Shown piece after piece: positions 44,422 through 53,877 of a stretch of DNA of 64,000 bases. Source of the DNA: an uncultured Flavobacteriaceae bacterium. GTDB lineage: Bacteria > Bacteroidota > Bacteroidia > Flavobacteriales > Flavobacteriaceae. The position numbers and the translations under genes are program-made. The stretch is taken from assembly GCA_947494715.1 (NCBI GenBank), contig CANLWG010000001.1:620001-684000 (forward strand), given 5' to 3'. A model generated the notes under the pieces. It had not been told where the DNA came from. It was given only the letters and a program-made list of their open reading frames with translations, and made no database searches. Numbering within the stretch: the first letter of the stretch is position 1; each line of letters opens with the position of its first letter.

Positions 44422-45546
44422 ATGAAAAACATAATACTTCTGATGCTGATCGTAATACTTCCTTTAATGAGCATCGAAGCGCAAGAAGCCCCGCAGGAAG
44501 AAGTTATCGAGGTGCTTCGCAAGCAATTGGATATTGTTGAGGAAGAAGAGAAAAAGGCGTTGAAAGAACAAGTAGAAAACATCAATAGCCTTTTGGATAA
44601 TGGAGTAATTAATAAAGCCGAGGCCGATAAATTAAAAATCAAGGCGGCAGAAGAGCGCACAAAAAAAATCGATGAGCGCCAAGCAGTAATATTGAAAACC
44701 ATTTTTTTCTTGGAGAACAATGGAGAAACCCCAAAGGGGAGCAAGGAAGTGGAGATTTTTTTGGATGTCGATTCTTATGCCAAGGAAAAGGAAGGATTAA
44801 AGCTAAACCTTCCTAAAAGGAAAATGGTTCCGGAAAATAAATCCCAGGTGCCTCTGGAAACATTGCCTGCACCAGAAAAAAAAGAGATGCGAAGCCCAAC
44901 TACCTTGGATCTTGTTTTTGCCTTGGGACTGAACAATACGGTAAGGGACGGTATTACCTGGCAGGACATTGAGGATGAACGGGATTATTTGTTTTATAGT
45001 TCACGATTCTGGGAAATTGGTTTTGCACTCAAAACTCCACTTTGGAAAAAGAATGGGTTGCGGTTAAAATACGGCATATCCTATCAGTACAACGAATTAG
45101 AGCCTAGCGGAAACCGAATTTTTGCGGAGGTGGATGGACAAACGGTATTGCAGGATTTCCCTTCTTATTTGCACAAATCAAGCTTTGTGGTTCACAATTT
45201 GGTGCTGCCCATCCATTTAGAGTTTGGACCAACAAAAAAGAAGTATAACCGTAAAGGCGGTTATTATTCAACAAGCAACCAATTTAAGATAGGCATAGGA
45301 GGGTATGTGGGCATTAGTCTGGATGAAGAACAGCGGTTGGAATATCCCTTTCTTTTTAGAAGAAGACGATTTTATCGGGCAGAAACCAGAGGTGACTATA
45401 ATGTTAACCAACAAATTTATGGATTGAGTGGTTACATAGGTTTTGGTGCACTTTCCATATATGGAAAATATGATTTGAATACCATTTTTAATAACGATAG
45501 TGAAAATCAGCAATTTGTATCGGTAGGCTTTCGGCTAGACCTATGA
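44422..45546 (+). CDS. Coiled-coil outer-membrane beta-barrel protein of the sigma-factor module
   Basis: 374 residues with a signal peptide (MKNIILLMLIVILPLMSIEAQ). Residues 25-90 form a charged helical, coiled-coil-like segment (EEVIEVLRKQLDIVEEEEKKALKEQVENINSLL, NKAEADKLKIKAAEERTKKIDERQ). A Pro-rich linker follows, and residues 160-374 show alternating barrel strands (RFWEIGFALKTPLWKKNGLRLKYGISYQY, QFKIGIGGYVGISLDEEQRL, IYGLSGYIGFGALSIYGKYDL) ending in VSVGFRLDL, typical of an outer-membrane barrel. No family is recognised. The layout suggests an outer-membrane part joined to a periplasmic helical arm, which could report envelope state to the anti-sigma factor (inference). Confidence 0.7.
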   Translation: MKNIILLMLIVILPLMSIEAQEAPQEEVIEVLRKQLDIVEEEEKKALKEQVENINSLLDNGVINKAEADKLKIKAAEERTKKIDERQAVILKTIFFLENNGETPKGSKEVEIFLDVDSYAKEKEGLKLNLPKRKMVPENKSQVPLETLPAPEKKEMRSPTTLDLVFALGLNNTVRDGITWQDIEDERDYLFYSSRFWEIGFALKTPLWKKNGLRLKYGISYQYNELEPSGNRIFAEVDGQTVLQDFPSYLHKSSFVVHNLVLPIHLEFGPTKKKYNRKGGYYSTSNQFKIGIGGYVGISLDEEQRLEYPFLFRRRRFYRAETRGDYNVNQQIYGLSGYIGFGALSIYGKYDLNTIFNNDSENQQFVSVGFRLDL

Positions 45547-45611
45547 TTTGAAATGGCAACCCTACTTGGGCCAAGGAAGAAAAAGATGTTAAATGATTAA
45601 AAATACTGAAA

Positions 45612-46463
45612 ATGAGAAATGTTTTTATTGTATCGGGTTTGTTGTTCTGCGTGTATCTTTTCCCCCAGCAGGGCACTTCAAAAAATGATATTATTTTTAC
45701 GACAAACGGGCAGTTGCTCCAAGTCAAGGTTACTAAGGTGACCGATGGGGCCATTAGCTTTGTTTATCCCGGGGAGGCCGTGGTGAACGAGATTACTCCC
45801 GCTAAACTGGAAAAAATAGTCTTTGCCAGTGGCCGAACACAGAATTTTGGTGGTAATAGTGGTGAAGTGATTATCGCCAAGGAAAACCCGGGCGATGCCT
45901 CTGCATTCATGGAGCAGACCCCTATGGTTCCGACCTATGAAGAAAATCAGGTGTCCATTGTACCCTTGGATTTTAAAAGAAATGGAAAGTATGATAAGAC
46001 ATTGGCCAATAAGGCTACGGAATACGTGATTGGCCTAATGTCCGGAAAGGCCAATACGCAAGGGGTTGAGGTTTTGGAAATGGGAAAAGCTATAGAAAGA
46101 CTTGTAGATTCTGGATTTAATTATGGTAAATTGAGACAATCCTCCCCGGAACAATTACGGGATGCCTTAAAAACCGAGTACATTCTTTTTGTATCCATTA
46201 AAGAGGACGAAAAAAATGGAAATCCGGAATCGGACCTCATGACGCAAGAAGTCTCCAACGAAAATACGCAGCTGGAACGGATAATAAATATACGTCTTTA
46301 CGGCGCGGATAGCGAGGTAGAATCCTTTGAAATGGATTTTTCCGAAAATGTATTCTTGAATAAATCTTCCGACAGTCCCAATTTATTGGCCAGTGGCAAA
46401 TGGAAATCTTCTTTGCGATATTTAACGGAGCAACTTTTTACCTCAAACGTATTCGTGGATTAG
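45612..46463 (+). CDS. Secreted protein of unknown function, last gene of the sigma-factor module
   Basis: 283 residues with a signal peptide (MRNVFIVSGLLFCVYLFPQQG). The first 75 residues (NDIIFTTNGQLLQVKVTKVTDGAISFVYPGEAVVNEITPAKLEKIVFASGRTQNF) resemble the N-terminal beta-rich repeat seen in many Bacteroidota exported proteins that begin with D-x-I-x-x-x-D-G-x-x-x-x-x-x-V. The remainder (TEYVIGLMSGKANTQGVEVLEMG, LRDALKTEYILFVSI, RIINIRLYGADSEVES) is a mixed alpha/beta domain without a recognised match. It follows the barrel gene by 65 bases on the same strand. It may act with the barrel at the envelope; no function is claimed. Confidence 0.7.
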   Translation: MRNVFIVSGLLFCVYLFPQQGTSKNDIIFTTNGQLLQVKVTKVTDGAISFVYPGEAVVNEITPAKLEKIVFASGRTQNFGGNSGEVIIAKENPGDASAFMEQTPMVPTYEENQVSIVPLDFKRNGKYDKTLANKATEYVIGLMSGKANTQGVEVLEMGKAIERLVDSGFNYGKLRQSSPEQLRDALKTEYILFVSIKEDEKNGNPESDLMTQEVSNENTQLERIINIRLYGADSEVESFEMDFSENVFLNKSSDSPNLLASGKWKSSLRYLTEQLFTSNVFVD

Positions 46464-46516
46464 GTACAAAATGATGCGAAGTTCCGCCTTGATAACTTAG
46501 CTTACAAAGATGCACG

Positions 46517-47962
46517 CTAGTTGCTAGGGTTCTCATTCGTTTGTTTTGAATATTTTTTGATTTTCTTCAGTAATTGCTGCAAATGTTCTTGTGTTGTAAA
46601 AGGATTCATAATAGTAGTCCGCAAATAATGAATGCCCTTTAGTTTGGTCTGTACAATATAGAATTCGCCATCTTCCAAAAGATTTTGTCTGATGTTTTTG
46701 TTGAGTTCGTTTAGTGCCAAAGTATCTAAATTAGGATGTATATAACGAAAACACACAATATTGGAGACCGGTTGAATCACCAGCTCAAATTGTGGATCAT
46801 TCTGAAGCATTTTCCCAAATTGATGCCCCATATCGTATAATCGGGTAACGAATTCATCAAAAATTTCTTCCCCATAGGTTTTTAGCAATAAATACCAGTG
46901 AATACTCATCATGGTCTTGGTGCATTCAAAAGTACGCTTACCGGAATTATACCAATCCTCATGATCGGTAGGTGTCAAGAGGTAATCCGCCTTTTGACTA
47001 AAAGTGGCCGTGGCGTGCAAATCATTTTTAAAGAGTAGGGCGGTGGTAATGGTGGGCATCATCATCATTTTATGACCGTCTATGACCACTGAGTCCGCTT
47101 CTTGTATGCCCTGTACCGTGTGCTTATACTTTTCTGAAAAGATAGCCGCTCCTCCGTGGGCACCGTCCACATGAAACCATAATTGGTGTGTAATGGCAAA
47201 TTGTGCAATGGCTTCCAGGTTATCATAAACCCCGGTTGCCGTGGAAGGAGCACTTCCAATGATGGCAAAAACCGTTATTCCTTCCCGTTCAGCTTTGTTC
47301 AGATAGGATTGAAGCAGAGAAGTATCCATTTGAAAGTTCTTGGTAGCGGAGATTTTAATAATTCCTTTTTCTCCCAATCCCATTATTTTGGCTGCGCGGT
47401 CTATACAATAATGTGCTTCCTCGCTGACCATAATGCCCAGTTGATCCTGATGCCCTTCATTCCAAACATCATGGGAAACCTTTGCCTTCCTAGCGGATAG
47501 TAGAGCGGTTAAATTGGCCAAAGTTCCTCCAGAGGTCAAAAACCCTCCAGAATCCCTGCCATATCCGATTTTTTCACAAAGTTTGTCAATGACCACCCGC
47601 TCAATAGCCGATGGGGCCATTCCCATTTCATAGATGGCCATTCCATTGTTCAACAACGCACTTAACATTCCCGATAATGCCGTTATAGGGGCCGTAGGGC
47701 TTACTTGATGTCCAATGTATTTGGGGTGATGTACATGGGTAGTGCGATTGAGAATCTCTGGAAAGAGCAGGGATGCATCTCCCTTGACCAGGAAATTTTC
47801 CCAAAAGTCAAGTTCGTTCTCCGGAATGCTCCATGCTATGGCATTATCCGATTTTTCTTGGATTTTATCCTCCAAATGATTTGCCAGTTCATCGATAAGT
47901 TTATGACCACGTTCTCTGAAATCCTCCGGAGAGTAAACCGCTTTTAAAAGGTTTTTGTCCAT
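46517..47962 (-). CDS. PLP-dependent group II decarboxylase
   Basis: 481 residues of the pyridoxal-dependent decarboxylase (DDC/GAD) family. The N-terminus (AVYSPEDFRERGHKLIDELANHL) and substrate loop (THVHHPKYIGHQVSPTAP) are typical. The PLP site shows GFLTSGGTLANLTAL, WFHVDGAHGGAAIFSEKYKH, and the Schiff-base Lys in VVIDGHKMMMMP (about residue 297). A C-terminal region (VSNIVCFRYIHPN, YLRTTIMNPFTTQEHLQQLLKKI) completes the fold. These enzymes decarboxylate aromatic amino acids, glutamate, diaminobutyrate or similar substrates; the substrate of this one cannot be told from sequence alone. ATG start; divergent from the DPP III-like gene. Confidence 0.9.
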   Translation of the reverse strand: MDKNLLKAVYSPEDFRERGHKLIDELANHLEDKIQEKSDNAIAWSIPENELDFWENFLVKGDASLLFPEILNRTTHVHHPKYIGHQVSPTAPITALSGMLSALLNNGMAIYEMGMAPSAIERVVIDKLCEKIGYGRDSGGFLTSGGTLANLTALLSARKAKVSHDVWNEGHQDQLGIMVSEEAHYCIDRAAKIMGLGEKGIIKISATKNFQMDTSLLQSYLNKAEREGITVFAIIGSAPSTATGVYDNLEAIAQFAITHQLWFHVDGAHGGAAIFSEKYKHTVQGIQEADSVVIDGHKMMMMPTITTALLFKNDLHATATFSQKADYLLTPTDHEDWYNSGKRTFECTKTMMSIHWYLLLKTYGEEIFDEFVTRLYDMGHQFGKMLQNDPQFELVIQPVSNIVCFRYIHPNLDTLALNELNKNIRQNLLEDGEFYIVQTKLKGIHYLRTTIMNPFTTQEHLQQLLKKIKKYSKQTNENPSN

Positions 47963-48069
47963 CCTTAAAAATAAAGTCTTGGTTTAAGTAAACAAAACAA
48001 TGCGCAAAAAACATTCCGCCTCCTTTAAAACTTCCCACATACATTTATAACAATTATCACGGGTTTTGT

Positions 48070-48077
48070 TACATTTG
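48070..48077 (+). promoter_or_regulatory. Bacteroidota-type -7 promoter box (TACATTTG)
   Basis: Matches TAnnTTTG 27 bases before the ATG of the DPP III-like gene. Only a weak -33 element is seen about 20 bases upstream. Confidence 0.45.
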
Positions 48078-48104
48078 GAAAATAAATCAAACTTTCTCTT
48101 AACT

Positions 48105-50138
48105 ATGAAATTTAAAATTATCGCAAGCAGTCTTTGTATAGCGGGTTTGTTATGGTCATGTAATGAAAAAATAGAAGAAAAGCCAATTGCGGTAGCGGAT
48201 ACTACCGAATTTGACTATGTTGTTGATCAGTTTGCGGATTTAAGAATTCTGCGTTATCAGATTCCCGGCTTTGATGAGCTTACTTTAAAGGAAAAGCAAC
48301 TGGTGTATTACCTGACACAGGCCGGCTTGGCCGGTAGGGATATAATGTGGGATCAAAACTATCGGCATAATTTACAAATTAGAAATGCACTGGAAAGAAT
48401 TTATACATCGTATAAGGGTGATACGAATGCCGTAGACTGGAAAGCTTTTGAGACCTATCTTAAACGCGTATGGTTTTCCAACGGCATTCATCACCATTAT
48501 TCCAATGATAAGATCAAACCGGAATTTGCCTCTGAATATTTAACATATTTACTGAAGGAAACCGATACCGAACTTGCTGGTGAACCTTTTGATGTGATTT
48601 TTAATGAAAAAGACAGCAAGAAGGTTAACAAGAAAAAGGGTGTGGACAATATAGCTTCTTCGGCCATTAACTTTTATGGATCTACGGTGACCGATGCGGA
48701 TGTAGAATCATTTTATGCCAAAATGGACAAGGGACCGGAGGGAGAACCTATTGAAGTAGGCCTCAACTCCAAATTGGTCAAGGAAAATGGAAAACTGATG
48801 GAAATGGTCTGGAAATCAGGTGGGATGTATGGGGAGGCCATTGATGAAATTATCAAATGGTTGGAAAAGGCCAAGGGTGTTGCCGAAAACGAACAACAGG
48901 CAAAAACATTAGGGCTTTTGATCGAGTATTATCAAACGGGGAATTTAAGCTCTTGGGATGAATACGCAATAGCATGGGTAAACTCTACCAATGGAAATAT
49001 CGATTGGATCAATGGTTTTGTAGAAGTATATAACGATCCAAAAGGGTACAAGGGCTCTTATGAGAACATTGTACAGATCAAGGATTTTGAAATGTCCAAA
49101 CAAATGGCCGTCCTATCTGAAAATGCACAATGGTTCGAGGATAATTCTCCTTTGATGGAAGAACATAAAAAGGACAACGTGGTCGGGATTTCCTATAAAA
49201 CAATTAATGTAGTGGGAGAAGCAGGGGACGCTTCGCCAAGTACACCAATTGGGGTAAACCTTCCAAACAATAACTGGATACGCCAAAAACATGGCAGTAA
49301 ATCGGTCTCTTTGGGCAACATTATTGATGCGTATAATAATGCAGGTGGGAGTGGCAGATTAAAGGAGTTTGCGTATGATGCCGAAGAAATTGCTTTGGAA
49401 GAGCAACATGGAAAACTGGCGGACAAACTGCACACGGCACTTCATGAGGTGGTGGGCCATGCTTCGGGTCAGATCAACGATGGTGTCGGTCAACCTAAGG
49501 AAACGCTAAAGAACTATGCATCTACTATGGAAGAAGGTAGAGCGGATTTGGTAGGCCTCTTTTTTTTAATGGATTCCAAACTGCAGGAATTGGGTCTGGT
49601 AGAGGATTGGGAAAAGGTAGGCAAGGCCGCTTATGATGGTTACATTCGAAATGGTTTGATTACGCAGCTTATTCGTATTGAATTAGGTAATGATATTGAG
49701 GAAGACCATATGGTAAATAGACAGTGGGTCTCTGCCTGGGCCTATGAAAAGGGAAAGGCGGATAACGTTATCGAAAAAGTGAAACGGGATGGTAAAACGT
49801 TTTACAGTATTAATGACTATGCCAAATTACGTAGTCTTTTTGGGGAGTTGCTCAAAGAGGCACAGCGCATCAAGTCCGAGGGTGATTTTAAAGCTGCCCA
49901 GGATTTGGTGGAGGGTTACGGTGTAAAGGTGGATCAAAATTTACATGCACAAGTTTTAGACCGCAATACACAGTTTAAGTCCGCGCCTTATAGCGGATTT
50001 GTAAACCCGGTATTGGAACCGCAAACCAATGCTTCAGGCGAAATAGTGGATGTTGAAGTGAAACAGCCCAAAAGCTTCGAAGATCAAATGCTGGATTATG
50101 CAGAAAGATTTGGTTTTTTGGCCAAAAACCAGAAATAG
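48105..50138 (+). CDS. Dipeptidyl-peptidase III-like metallopeptidase (M49), lipoprotein
   Basis: 677 residues from the ATG at 48105, which gives a lipoprotein signal (MKFKIIASSLCIAGLLWSC); an in-frame TTG at 48066 lies before it and is rejected. The M49 signature HExxxH is seen as HEVVGHASGQ, and the third ligand is the first Glu of EEGRADLVGLFF, 54 residues on. The usual second motif is EECRA; here the Cys is Gly. Upstream SVSLGNIIDAY and downstream RIKSEGDFKAAQDLVEGYGVKVD are also M49-like. DPP III enzymes release dipeptides from the N-terminus of short peptides. Periplasmic or outer-membrane anchoring distinguishes this from the cytosolic enzyme of eukaryotes. It ends in a strong hairpin terminator. 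Confidence 0.88.
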   Translation: MKFKIIASSLCIAGLLWSCNEKIEEKPIAVADTTEFDYVVDQFADLRILRYQIPGFDELTLKEKQLVYYLTQAGLAGRDIMWDQNYRHNLQIRNALERIYTSYKGDTNAVDWKAFETYLKRVWFSNGIHHHYSNDKIKPEFASEYLTYLLKETDTELAGEPFDVIFNEKDSKKVNKKKGVDNIASSAINFYGSTVTDADVESFYAKMDKGPEGEPIEVGLNSKLVKENGKLMEMVWKSGGMYGEAIDEIIKWLEKAKGVAENEQQAKTLGLLIEYYQTGNLSSWDEYAIAWVNSTNGNIDWINGFVEVYNDPKGYKGSYENIVQIKDFEMSKQMAVLSENAQWFEDNSPLMEEHKKDNVVGISYKTINVVGEAGDASPSTPIGVNLPNNNWIRQKHGSKSVSLGNIIDAYNNAGGSGRLKEFAYDAEEIALEEQHGKLADKLHTALHEVVGHASGQINDGVGQPKETLKNYASTMEEGRADLVGLFFLMDSKLQELGLVEDWEKVGKAAYDGYIRNGLITQLIRIELGNDIEEDHMVNRQWVSAWAYEKGKADNVIEKVKRDGKTFYSINDYAKLRSLFGELLKEAQRIKSEGDFKAAQDLVEGYGVKVDQNLHAQVLDRNTQFKSAPYSGFVNPVLEPQTNASGEIVDVEVKQPKSFEDQMLDYAERFGFLAKNQK

Positions 50139-50172
50139 CGGAAAAACAATATGTAGTTATTGAACAAAAATG

Positions 50173-50199
50173 AAGCCGTCCGCATTATGCGGACGGCTT
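50173..50199. terminator. Bidirectional hairpin terminator
   Basis: A perfect 12-pair stem (AAGCCGTCCGCA with TGCGGACGGCTT) with a 3-base loop. It sits between the convergent DPP III-like and acyl-CoA dehydrogenase genes, so it ends both transcripts. Confidence 0.9.
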
Positions 50200-50229
50200 T
50201 CCTCCTGTCTCATCAGAATTAAATCTGAA

Positions 50230-52041
50230 TTAGTCAAAGGTATATCCATTTTGCACAGCTACCACATCGGCGATTTGCGTACGTAATGCTGTTACGTTTG
50301 GATAATTGGTATATTTTGTAAAACGCTTTAGTCCCATAAGCATCATACGTTGTTCATCTCCTTCGGCAAAAGAAATAATGGCCTCCTTGCCTTTTTTGAT
50401 AATGGTTTCGACCGCATTGTACAAATACAGTTTTGACATGGCAATCTGCACCGTCTGAGGCTCTTTACCGAAACGTTTGGCGTTTTTTTCTGTTCGTAAG
50501 ATGGTGGATTCCGCCATATAGATTTCGATTAGAATATCGGCAGCGGCCAACATCAATTGTTGATGTCTTTCCAATTCGGGACCAAATTTTTGAACGGCAC
50601 TTCCCGCAACCATCAAAAACACTTTTTTTAATCGGGAGATTAGATCCTTTTCTTCGGACAATAGTTCTGAAAAGTCCGGTGTTTCAAAAGATGGAATGCC
50701 CATTAATTCCTCACTAACGGCCGTTGCAGGGCCCAATAGATCCACATGTCCCTTCATGGCTTTTTTTACAAGCATTCCCACGGCCAACATACGGTTGATT
50801 TCATTGGTGCCTTCATAGATCCGGGCAATCCGGGCATCTCGCCAAGCAGATTCCATCGGGGTGTCGGCACCGAAGCCCATACCACCAAAAATTTGAATCC
50901 CTTCATCCGTAGTTTCTTGTAGGTCCTCCGAAACGGCGACCTTTAAAATAGAACATTCTATGGCATATTCCTCAACACCCTTTAGCTCCGCCTCCTGGTG
51001 TGTATTACCATTGGATTCACGTAAAGCAATCCTATCCTCTATATTTTTTGCCGCACGATAACTTGCCGATTCACCGGCATAGGCGTTCGTTGCCATATTC
51101 GCTATTTTGGCCTTTATTGCCCCGAAATTGATTATCGGAGTTTTGAACTGCATACGCTCATTGGCATATTTTACAGCTTCGGTAAGTACCCTACGCTGGG
51201 CATCCAAACAGGCTGCGGCCAATTTAATGCGACCAATATTCAGGGCATTCATTGCAATTTTAAATCCATTTCCCCTTTCAGAAAGCATATTCCCGATGGG
51301 AACCTTTGTATCGTTGAAAAAGACCTGGCGGGTAGAGGAGGAGTGGATACCCAATTTCTTTTCCTCATCACCGAGGGTAATTCCGTTCTTTGGGTCGTTC
51401 TCCACGATGAATCCCGTTATGTATTTATCATCTTCTATTCGGGCAAAAACGATAAATAGATTACAGAAGCCTGCATTGGAAATCCACATTTTCTGTCCGG
51501 TAATATTATAATATTTTCCGTCATCGGATAGTACAGCTTTGGTCTTTCCGGAATTGGCATCCGATCCGGCCCCAGGTTCTGTTAGGCAATACGCCCCAAA
51601 CCACTCTCCGGAAGCCAGCTTGGGTACATATTTTTGCTTTTGTTCCTCAGTACCATATAAAGTAATCGGCATGGTTCCAATACCGGTATGTGCGCCAAAG
51701 GCCGTACTAAAGGAACCTGTGACCCCGGAAATATAGTCACAGACCAACATGGTAGAAACGAATCCCATTCCCAGACCTTCATATTTTTCCGGTACCGCTA
51801 TGCTCAATAGCCCAAGTTCCCCCGCCTTTCGCATACATGACTCGGTATAGGCGTAATCCTTTTTCTCAAAGCGTTCCCAATGTGCCCAGAGCTCACGATC
51901 CGCAAATTCTTTAGTGCTTTCCCGCATCATATGCTGCTCTTCGCTCAAGTCTTCCAACGTAAAAATATCCTCACATTGGGTCTCCTTTACCAGGAATTGC
52001 CCGCCCCTTAAAATTTCTTTGTTGATTGTTTCTGTACTCAT
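50230..52041 (-). CDS. Acyl-CoA dehydrogenase
   Basis: 603 residues, the long form with a C-terminal extension. The N-terminal helical domain (LSEEQHMMRESTKEFADREL), the middle beta domain (GAYCLTEPGAGSDANSGKTKAVLSDDGKYYNITGQKMWISNAG) and the FAD/catalytic C-terminal domain (RIARIYEGTNEINRML; the catalytic base is the Glu in YEGTNE) are complete. It catalyses the first step of beta-oxidation, forming trans-2-enoyl-CoA. The substrate chain length is probably medium to long, since the extension resembles VLCAD-like enzymes. The last gene of the MarR - bifunctional enzyme - thiolase - acyl-CoA dehydrogenase unit. The spacer upstream of it holds a decayed four-helix-bundle gene. ATG start. Confidence 0.94.
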   Translation of the reverse strand: MSTETINKEILRGGQFLVKETQCEDIFTLEDLSEEQHMMRESTKEFADRELWAHWERFEKKDYAYTESCMRKAGELGLLSIAVPEKYEGLGMGFVSTMLVCDYISGVTGSFSTAFGAHTGIGTMPITLYGTEEQKQKYVPKLASGEWFGAYCLTEPGAGSDANSGKTKAVLSDDGKYYNITGQKMWISNAGFCNLFIVFARIEDDKYITGFIVENDPKNGITLGDEEKKLGIHSSSTRQVFFNDTKVPIGNMLSERGNGFKIAMNALNIGRIKLAAACLDAQRRVLTEAVKYANERMQFKTPIINFGAIKAKIANMATNAYAGESASYRAAKNIEDRIALRESNGNTHQEAELKGVEEYAIECSILKVAVSEDLQETTDEGIQIFGGMGFGADTPMESAWRDARIARIYEGTNEINRMLAVGMLVKKAMKGHVDLLGPATAVSEELMGIPSFETPDFSELLSEEKDLISRLKKVFLMVAGSAVQKFGPELERHQQLMLAAADILIEIYMAESTILRTEKNAKRFGKEPQTVQIAMSKLYLYNAVETIIKKGKEAIISFAEGDEQRMMLMGLKRFTKYTNYPNVTALRTQIADVVAVQNGYTFD

Positions 52042-52079
52042 AATTTTTGGATTTAAGAATCAGGAATCAGGAAACAAGA

Positions 52080-52240
52080 CTAGCACCTTAAATTATCTTG
52101 AAATCTTGTTATCATTTTTTGTAATTGTTGAATCTTAGTTCTAAATTCTCAATCTACTTATATCAACATATTTTTAGAGATAAGCTATTAGTTAGCTCTG
52201 TTTCCCAATTTTTGGTCTCGATTCTTGTCTATTACAGTCC
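52080..52240 (-). pseudogene. Decayed four-helix-bundle (IVP/S23-like) gene in the thiolase-acyl-CoA dehydrogenase spacer
   Basis: The minus-strand end of this spacer translates as EFRTKIQQLQKMITRFQ before a TAG, against ELELKIQQLQKMISGFQ at the C-terminus of the intact gene at 53484. An 18-base run (52110-52127) is identical to 53514-53531. In-frame stops lie just upstream, and the rest of the gene is missing or unrecognisable. On both sides the DNA has simple repeats (TCAGGAATCAGGAA on the plus strand; GATTCTTGTCTATTA) like those around the intact copy. It appears to be the remains of an independent insertion. Confidence 0.75.
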
Positions 52241-52245
52241 TTATT

Positions 52246-53439
52246 CTAGTTTAAAAACTCATATATTCCCGCTGCTCCCTGTCCGGTACCAACGCACATG
52301 GTTACCATACCGTATTTTCCTTTCATATCCCGTTTTCGCATCTCGTCGAACAGTTGAACCGAAAGCTTTGCCCCTGTACATCCCAAGGGATGCCCCAAGG
52401 CAATGGCCCCTCCATTGACGTTTACAAGGTCTTGGTTCAAATCCAATTCACGAATAACGGCTAGTGACTGTGAGGCGAAGGCTTCGTTCAATTCGATTAA
52501 TTCAATATCATCCTGTTGCAGTCCAGCTTGCTTCAGTGCCTTTGGAATAGCCTTTACGGGTCCGATGCCCATTATCCGAGGCTCCACTCCAGCTGCAGCA
52601 TAATTGACCAACCGAGCGATAGGTTCCAAATTCAATTCCTTTACCATATCCTCGTTCATTATCAGTACAAAGGCCGCTCCATCACTCATTTGGGAGGAGT
52701 TTCCTGCAGTAACACTTCCGCCAGCCGCAAAGACAGGCCGTAATTTGGCCAACGCCTCTTTGGAAGTATCGGCACGTGGCCCCTCATCTTTATTCACTGT
52801 ATACGTCTTTGTTTCCTTTTTACCGGAAGTATTGACGTAGGTGTGCTCTACTTCAATGGGTACGATTTGATCTTGAAAACGATCTTCTGCTTGCGCCTTA
52901 AGTGCCTTTTGGTGCGAATTGAATGCAAACTCATCTTGATCTTCCCTGGACACCTTGAATTGCTCCGCAACGGCTTCCGCGGTTAATCCCATGCCCCAGT
53001 AATAATCCTCATTTCCTTCTTTAGCTACTGAATAATCCGGTACGGGCTTGTATCCCCCCATGGGAATATAGCTCATGCTTTCCGCTCCGCCCGCAATGAT
53101 ACAATCGGCCATACCGGCTTGAATTTTTGCGGTAGCGATTCCGATGGTTTCTATTCCGGATGCACAATATCGGTTTACGGTAACCCCGGGAACGTCCTCG
53201 ATTTCCAATCCCATTAGGGAAATCAATCGTGCGACGTTAAGACCTTGTTCGGCTTCGGGCATTGCATTACCGACAATGACATCATCGATTCTCTTTTTAT
53301 CCAATTGTGGAACTTCGTTCATCATATGTTCAATGGTCTCCGCGGCCAATTCATCGGGTCGCTTGAATCGGAATACCCCACGCGGTGCCTTGCCTACGGC
53401 GGTTCTATATGCTTTTACGATGTATGCTGTTTTGTTCAT
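52246..53439 (-). CDS. Acetyl-CoA C-acyltransferase (3-ketoacyl-CoA thiolase)
   Basis: 397 residues of the thiolase family. The acyl-carrying Cys is in [15 protein letters not shown] (Cys92). The C-terminal catalytic elements are [19 protein letters not shown] (His) and [16 protein letters not shown] (Cys382). [11 protein letters not shown], the thiolase loop, is also present. It cleaves 3-ketoacyl-CoA to acetyl-CoA and a shortened acyl-CoA, the last step of beta-oxidation; FadA type by context, since it follows a FadN-type enzyme. Spacers on both sides hold four-helix-bundle sequences, one intact and one decayed. ATG start. Confidence 0.94.
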   Translation of the reverse strand: MNKTAYIVKAYRTAVGKAPRGVFRFKRPDELAAETIEHMMNEVPQLDKKRIDDVIVGNAMPEAEQGLNVARLISLMGLEIEDVPGVTVNRYCASGIETIGIATAKIQAGMADCIIAGGAESMSYIPMGGYKPVPDYSVAKEGNEDYYWGMGLTAEAVAEQFKVSREDQDEFAFNSHQKALKAQAEDRFQDQIVPIEVEHTYVNTSGKKETKTYTVNKDEGPRADTSKEALAKLRPVFAAGGSVTAGNSSQMSDGAAFVLIMNEDMVKELNLEPIARLVNYAAAGVEPRIMGIGPVKAIPKALKQAGLQQDDIELIELNEAFASQSLAVIRELDLNQDLVNVNGGAIALGHPLGCTGAKLSVQLFDEMRKRDMKGKYGMVTMCVGTGQGAAGIYEFLN

Positions 53440-53483
53440 AGGCTGCTTTTGAGATAAAGGATTAAAAGAGCAAAGACAAAAGA

Positions 53484-53840
53484 CTACTTGTCTAATCCTC
53501 CTTGAAATCCTGATATCATTTTTTGTAATTGCTGAATTTTCAGCTCTAATTCCTTGAATTTTTTATCTGATATATAGGTTTCATTGCAAGCAATGATAAG
53601 TTGTGTTTCCCATTCAAATGCCGAGCCAAGGCTTACTTCCAGAAATTTGCTAAAGTGCTTGTCCGTACTTTTACTACTTCCTTCAGCAATGTTGGAAGGT
53701 ATGGAGACTGCACAGCGAATCATTTGACTAGAAAGATTGTATCTTTCAAAGTCGGGAAAGGTCCTAGCCAGATTATAAGTTTCACTAACTATTGACATCC
53801 CTTCTGTCCAAATTTTAAGTTTTCGAAAATTGTGGGTCAT
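53484..53840 (-). CDS. Four-helix-bundle protein (IVP / S23-like)
   Basis: 118 residues of the family also known from 23S rRNA intervening sequences: FRKLKIWTEGMSIVSETYNLARTFPDFERYNLSSQMIRCAVSIPSNIAEGSSKSTDKHFSKFLEVSLGSAFEWETQLIIACNETYI. The motifs F-x-x-L-x-x-W, L-x-x-Q-x-x-R-x-x-x-S-I-x-x-N-I-A-E-G and S-x-x-E-x-x-x-x-L are intact. The protein forms a pentameric helical bundle in known structures. It lies in the spacer between the FadN-type enzyme and the thiolase, which is otherwise a close-packed operon, and has short simple repeats on both flanks. Its role is unknown; it looks like an insertion that the operon tolerates. Confidence 0.9.
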   Translation of the reverse strand: MTHNFRKLKIWTEGMSIVSETYNLARTFPDFERYNLSSQMIRCAVSIPSNIAEGSSKSTDKHFSKFLEVSLGSAFEWETQLIIACNETYISDKKFKELELKIQQLQKMISGFQGGLDK

Positions 53841-53877
53841 CTCCAGTCTTTGTTCTTTCCTCTTTTCATCCCAAGTT

